DNA from: Eledone cirrhosa
Taxonomy: Eukaryota; Mollusca; Cephalopoda; Octopoda; Eledonidae
DNA length: 64,000 nucleotides
Assembly: GCA_964016885.1 (NCBI GenBank)
Contig: OZ024743.1
Span: forward strand, 166,347,492-166,411,491
Reading direction: 5' to 3'
Part shown: in pieces, positions 62,309 through 64,000 of the stretch
Numbering within the stretch: the first letter of the stretch is position 1
Layout: the number at the start of each line of letters is the position of its first letter
Notes under the pieces: model-generated
What the model saw: only the letters and a program-made list of their open reading frames with translations
Database searches by the model: none
Told to the model about the DNA's origin: nothing
Program-made: the position numbers and the translations under genes

Positions 62309-64000
62309 ATGGCGAAGCGAGGCCCTATGGACATATTTATCAAGCCAAAACATCCGGTTGCTGAACCCGCAAGTAATTTTGAAAAAGATAAAGGCAATGT
62401 AAATGAAACCGAAGTATTGCAGGGAAAAAGAATTTGTACTAGCTCTACTCGGAAATATGACTCCTCATACATTCAATTCGGTTTTGTAGCCACGAATGAT
62501 GGAGGAATGCAAAAACCACAGTGTGTAATTTGTGGAGAAGTGTTGGCTAACGAGTCAATGAAGCCATCAAATCTCAAGAGACATTTAAATACAAAACATA
62601 AAGAAATTAGTTCAAAGCCACAAGAGTTCTTTGAAAGAAAGCATGTTGATTTAAAAGGCCGTCAGAAACAGATCTTTGAAGTGTCACACACAAATACTTA
62701 TGCTTTGCGGGCTTCTTATAAATTAGCACTTTGAGTTGCCAAGGCTAAAAAGCCATACACAATCGGTGAGACGCCAGTGATAGACTGTATTAAAGATGTC
62801 TGCATCGAAATGCTAGGCAAGCCAGCGGCAAAGAAAGTGGCTCAGGTGCCACTTTCAAATGACACTATAGCTCAACGAATTCACGATCTGGAAGATCAGC
62901 TCATAGAACAAATTAAATTAGCAAAGTACTTTTCTTTGCAGCTTGATGAATGTACAGACTTTGCTAATCAGGCAATTCTGATGGTGTATGTGCGCTTTGG
63001 ACATGAAGCTGATTTGAAGGAAGAGTTTTTTTCTCTGCTTCACTACCAACAAAAACAACTAGTTCTGAAGTGTTCAAGACTGTGAGTGACTACATCGTTA
63101 ACAAATGTGGGTCGGATTTCAAGTTTTGTGTAGGCATGTGTTCTGATGGTGCTGCCGCAATGATAGGACAGTATTCGGGAGTGGTTACCCAGATTAAGGC
63201 GCATGCCCCAGAATGCAAGTCGACACACTGCTTCCTTCACCGAGAAAGTCTTGCAACCAAAAAAATGTCCACAGAACTAAACAGTGTACTCAGCGAGATT
63301 GTAAAAATTGTGAACCATGTAAAGGCGAATGCTTTAAATTCAAGACTATTCACTGCATTATGTGATAATATGGGAGCTGATCACAAACAGCTCCTATTGC
63401 ATGCCGATTTACGTTGGCTATCGAGGGGTAAAGTCCTGTCAAGAGTATTTGAGCTACGAAACGAGCTTTTTGAGACTCTTCAGGACAAAAAACCAAATTG
63501 GTCACAATTGTTCACAGATGTGGATTGGCTAGCCAAGCTGGCTTATTTGGCTGATATCTCTGCCATCTTTAATGATCTCAACACCTCCATGCAGGGAAGG
63601 ATGGCTTCGTGTTTTACAATGGCAGACAAGATCGACGGACAGAAACGAAAGCTAGAAGCATGGAAGAGTCGAGTGTCAAGAGATTGTTATGACATGTTTC
63701 ATCAATTAGCGATAATCATCAGTGATGCAGGCGAAGACCTTGATATTACATCGCTACGAAATGTCATCAGTGAACACTTGACAAAACTGGCAGACCGGTT
63801 TCAGTTTTACTTCCCAGCAGAAGAAGATCCACAGAAAGGGAATGGATGGATCCAAAATCCGTTTATTCCACTGCAAGATGACTTAAGTGTCAGTATGGAG
63901 GATAAATTGTTGGAGCTGGCTGCTGGCGGAGGATTGAAGAGGAGTTTCGAAACTATATCACTTGGTTCATTTTGGATAGAAGTGAAAGCAGAATATCCTG
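62309..64000 (+). pseudogene. hAT/ZBED-type transposase, runs off the window
   Basis: ATG 62309 follows TTTACAG, a possible acceptor of a leader intron. The first frame (to TGA 62732-62734) has a BED-type zinc finger, C72-x2-C75...H92-x4-H97 (CVICGEVL, KPSNLKRHLNTKH). The TGA stands where family members have a codon before VAKAKKPYTIGE. The second frame (62735-63050) holds LAKYFSLQLDECTDFANQAI. After a short indel near 63045, 63053-64000 is open and holds FCVGMCSDGAAAMIGQYSGV, ECKSTHCFLHRESLATKKMS, LLLHADLRWLSRGKVLSRVF and FWIEVKAEYP. This is the catalytic region of the ZBED5/SCAND3-like hAT group. The C-terminal dimerisation end is cut by the window edge. Confidence 0.9.

Overview
The window is repeat-dense animal DNA that most likely comes from an octopus or another coleoid cephalopod. 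The evidence is tRNA-headed SINEs ending in AGTAGAAACAATTA, RTE-type LINEs ending in (GATGAT)n after an ACGTTAAA-like 3' motif, Helitrons, Penelope-like elements and a spliced host gene whose introns are full of transposons. The species call rests on my memory of octopus repeats, not on a database search.

Host gene. One conserved protein-coding gene is visible: the minus-strand homologue of transcription termination factor 2 (TTF2, SNF2-family ATPase). Nine exons lie between 50081 (5' side) and 8154 (3' side). Seven adjacent exons from 41793 down to 8154 join in phase at GT/AG sites. They carry the middle of the protein, the Walker A motif and helicase motif Ia. The first (zinc-finger) exon(s) and the rest of the ATPase lie outside the window.

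Layout. 1-7027: a 32-bp satellite with a ~3.1-kb higher-order duplication, interrupted by a solo LTR. 7140-12800: a dead mariner, SINEs, nested TTAA-flanked MITEs and three TTF2 exons. 12972-17629: a decayed Gypsy element with two LTRs. 17700-21080: SINEs, a MITE, LINE fragments and two TTF2 exons. 21111-23233: a non-coding LTR retrotransposon with AGAA target duplications. 23780-27060: RTE debris and a Helitron further right (27609-28154). 28490-29130: a broken Penelope-like element. 30975-34292: an RTE LINE with an intact 1021-codon ORF. 34294-35721: a 1.4-kb unit with ~100-bp inverted ends. 36330-38790: a Penelope-like element split by a Helitron. 38945-41040: RTE pieces. 42258-42914: a third Helitron. 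43280-46930: an inverted duplication enclosing CR1/Jockey-like LINE pieces and a fold-back element. 48362-50081: the two most 5' TTF2 exons visible. 50240-54640: RTE pieces. 54765-55490: another CR1/Jockey-like 3' end. 56590-57016: a palindrome split by a SINE. 57223-60863: a nearly complete RTE LINE on the minus strand. 62309-64000: a hAT/ZBED-type transposase running off the window.

How the parts relate. Nearly everything except the TTF2 exons is mobile DNA. The two best RTE copies encode an APE endonuclease, a reverse transcriptase with YADD and an embedded PHD-type zinc finger. A tRNA-headed SINE at 18640-18970 ends in the same ~45-nt tail as the intact LINE, which suggests that the LINE machinery mobilises it. 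No ribosomal RNA gene, CRISPR array or prokaryote-style operon was found.
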